Made by a program: the position numbers and the translations under genes. DNA of 54,381 bases. Origin: Chloroflexota bacterium. Lineage in GTDB: Bacteria; Chloroflexota; Dehalococcoidia; Lucifugimonadales; UBA3495. The stretch spans positions 1 through 54,381 of the forward strand of contig JAPOQH010000071.1 in the NCBI GenBank assembly GCA_026710825.1, read 5' to 3'. This document shows, in pieces, positions 54,004-54,381 of the stretch (positions are counted from its first letter, which is position 1; each line of letters begins with the position of its first letter). The notes below the pieces were generated by a model. It saw nothing but the letters and a program-made list of their open reading frames with translations. It made no database searches and was not told where the DNA came from.

Positions 54004-54381
54004 ATGCCCCACCAAGAAGACATTCGATTGATGGCCCATTTAATGAGACGCGCAGGCTTCGGTGATACCCGTGAGGAACTGGAGGAGCGTGTCTCCAAAG
54101 GCTACGAAGCCGTGGTCGAGGAGCTTCTGCATCCAGAGGGGCAGCCGGCCATAGACGACGAACTGCTGTACCGGTTCTTCCCCGGTTATGAGGGGGCAGG
54201 GGCCCCGGCAATAAATCAGGCCAATTGGGTGTTCCGGATGGTCAACACCAAACGGCCTCTGGAAGAGAAGATGGCCCTCTTCTGGCATCAGTTGTTCGCC
54301 ACGAGCAACTCCAAGGTGGAGAATACACTGGAGCTGACTCGCACGCTTGCCATCTACCCTGAAGACGGATTGGGTACTTGC
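54004..54381 (+). CDS. DUF1800 family protein (partial, exits to the right)
   Basis: 126 residues run to the window edge. LMAHLMRRAGFGDTREEL and KRPLEEKMALFWHQLFATSNSKVE are the usual N-terminal motifs of DUF1800 proteins (HLLRRAGFG and EKM..FWH..F). AGAGG lies 5 bases before the ATG. These proteins are secreted or periplasmic in many bacteria and often sit with DUF1501 genes. The function is unknown, and no signal peptide is seen in this fragment. Confidence 0.87.
   Translation, partial: MPHQEDIRLMAHLMRRAGFGDTREELEERVSKGYEAVVEELLHPEGQPAIDDELLYRFFPGYEGAGAPAINQANWVFRMVNTKRPLEEKMALFWHQLFATSNSKVENTLELTRTLAIYPEDGLGTC

Overview
The window is about 54 kb of high-GC DNA with no rRNA, tRNA or CRISPR that I can see. 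Gene content suggests an environmental, probably marine or sponge-associated bacterium, possibly a SAR202-like Chloroflexota. The signs are many flavin and GMC oxidoreductases, luciferase-like monooxygenases, a CoA transferase, intergenic palindromes of the kind common in those genomes, and very large Calx-beta/beta-propeller surface proteins. This placement is an inference with no marker gene behind it.

Left part (1-31.7 kb) is a metabolic region of short transcription units. In order it holds an ABC-F ATPase, a class III CoA transferase, an amidase with a GatC-like partner, an aldo/keto reductase, a GMC oxidoreductase, a Gfo/Idh/MocA dehydrogenase, an SDR, an MFS carrier, a PPOX flavoprotein, a MetE-like methyltransferase, a DAO-type FAD enzyme and an SLC13 permease. 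Then come two luciferase-like monooxygenases around an HpaB-type hydroxylase and a VOC dioxygenase-like protein, a membrane desaturase, the RNA-binding protein Tex, a second GMC enzyme, an atypical sulfatase and a secreted PPC-like protein. Between 22.66 and 23.10 kb lie the decayed remains of a molybdopterin nitrate-reductase-like gene and a NarK/NasA-like transporter.

The centre (32.07-44.32 kb) is a polyketide or branched fatty-acid locus on the + strand. A 3371-residue synthase has the order KS-AT-DH-cMT-psiKR-ER-KR-ACP-KS-AT(relic). It is followed by a free-standing acyl carrier protein, an Sfp-type phosphopantetheinyl transferase and an alpha/beta hydrolase that carries a frameshift in a C6 run. 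The layout recalls the mono-modular PKS groups (sup, swf) reported from sponge symbionts, but the second KS, the eroded AT, the KR with His in place of the catalytic Tyr, and a perfect terminator-like palindrome just after the start codon are distinctive. A convergent NCS2-type permease with a C-terminal RsbW/HATPase-like domain closes the locus.

The right part (46.4-54.4 kb) carries a giant secreted protein of about 2017 residues. Inside Calx-beta and beta-propeller-like repeats it holds a phosphohistidine domain followed by a PPDK/PEP-synthase-type ATP-grasp domain, the order seen in glucan water dikinases. A truncated, colinear copy of its C-terminal module lies upstream of it, and a DUF1800 gene runs off the right end behind a near-consensus promoter.
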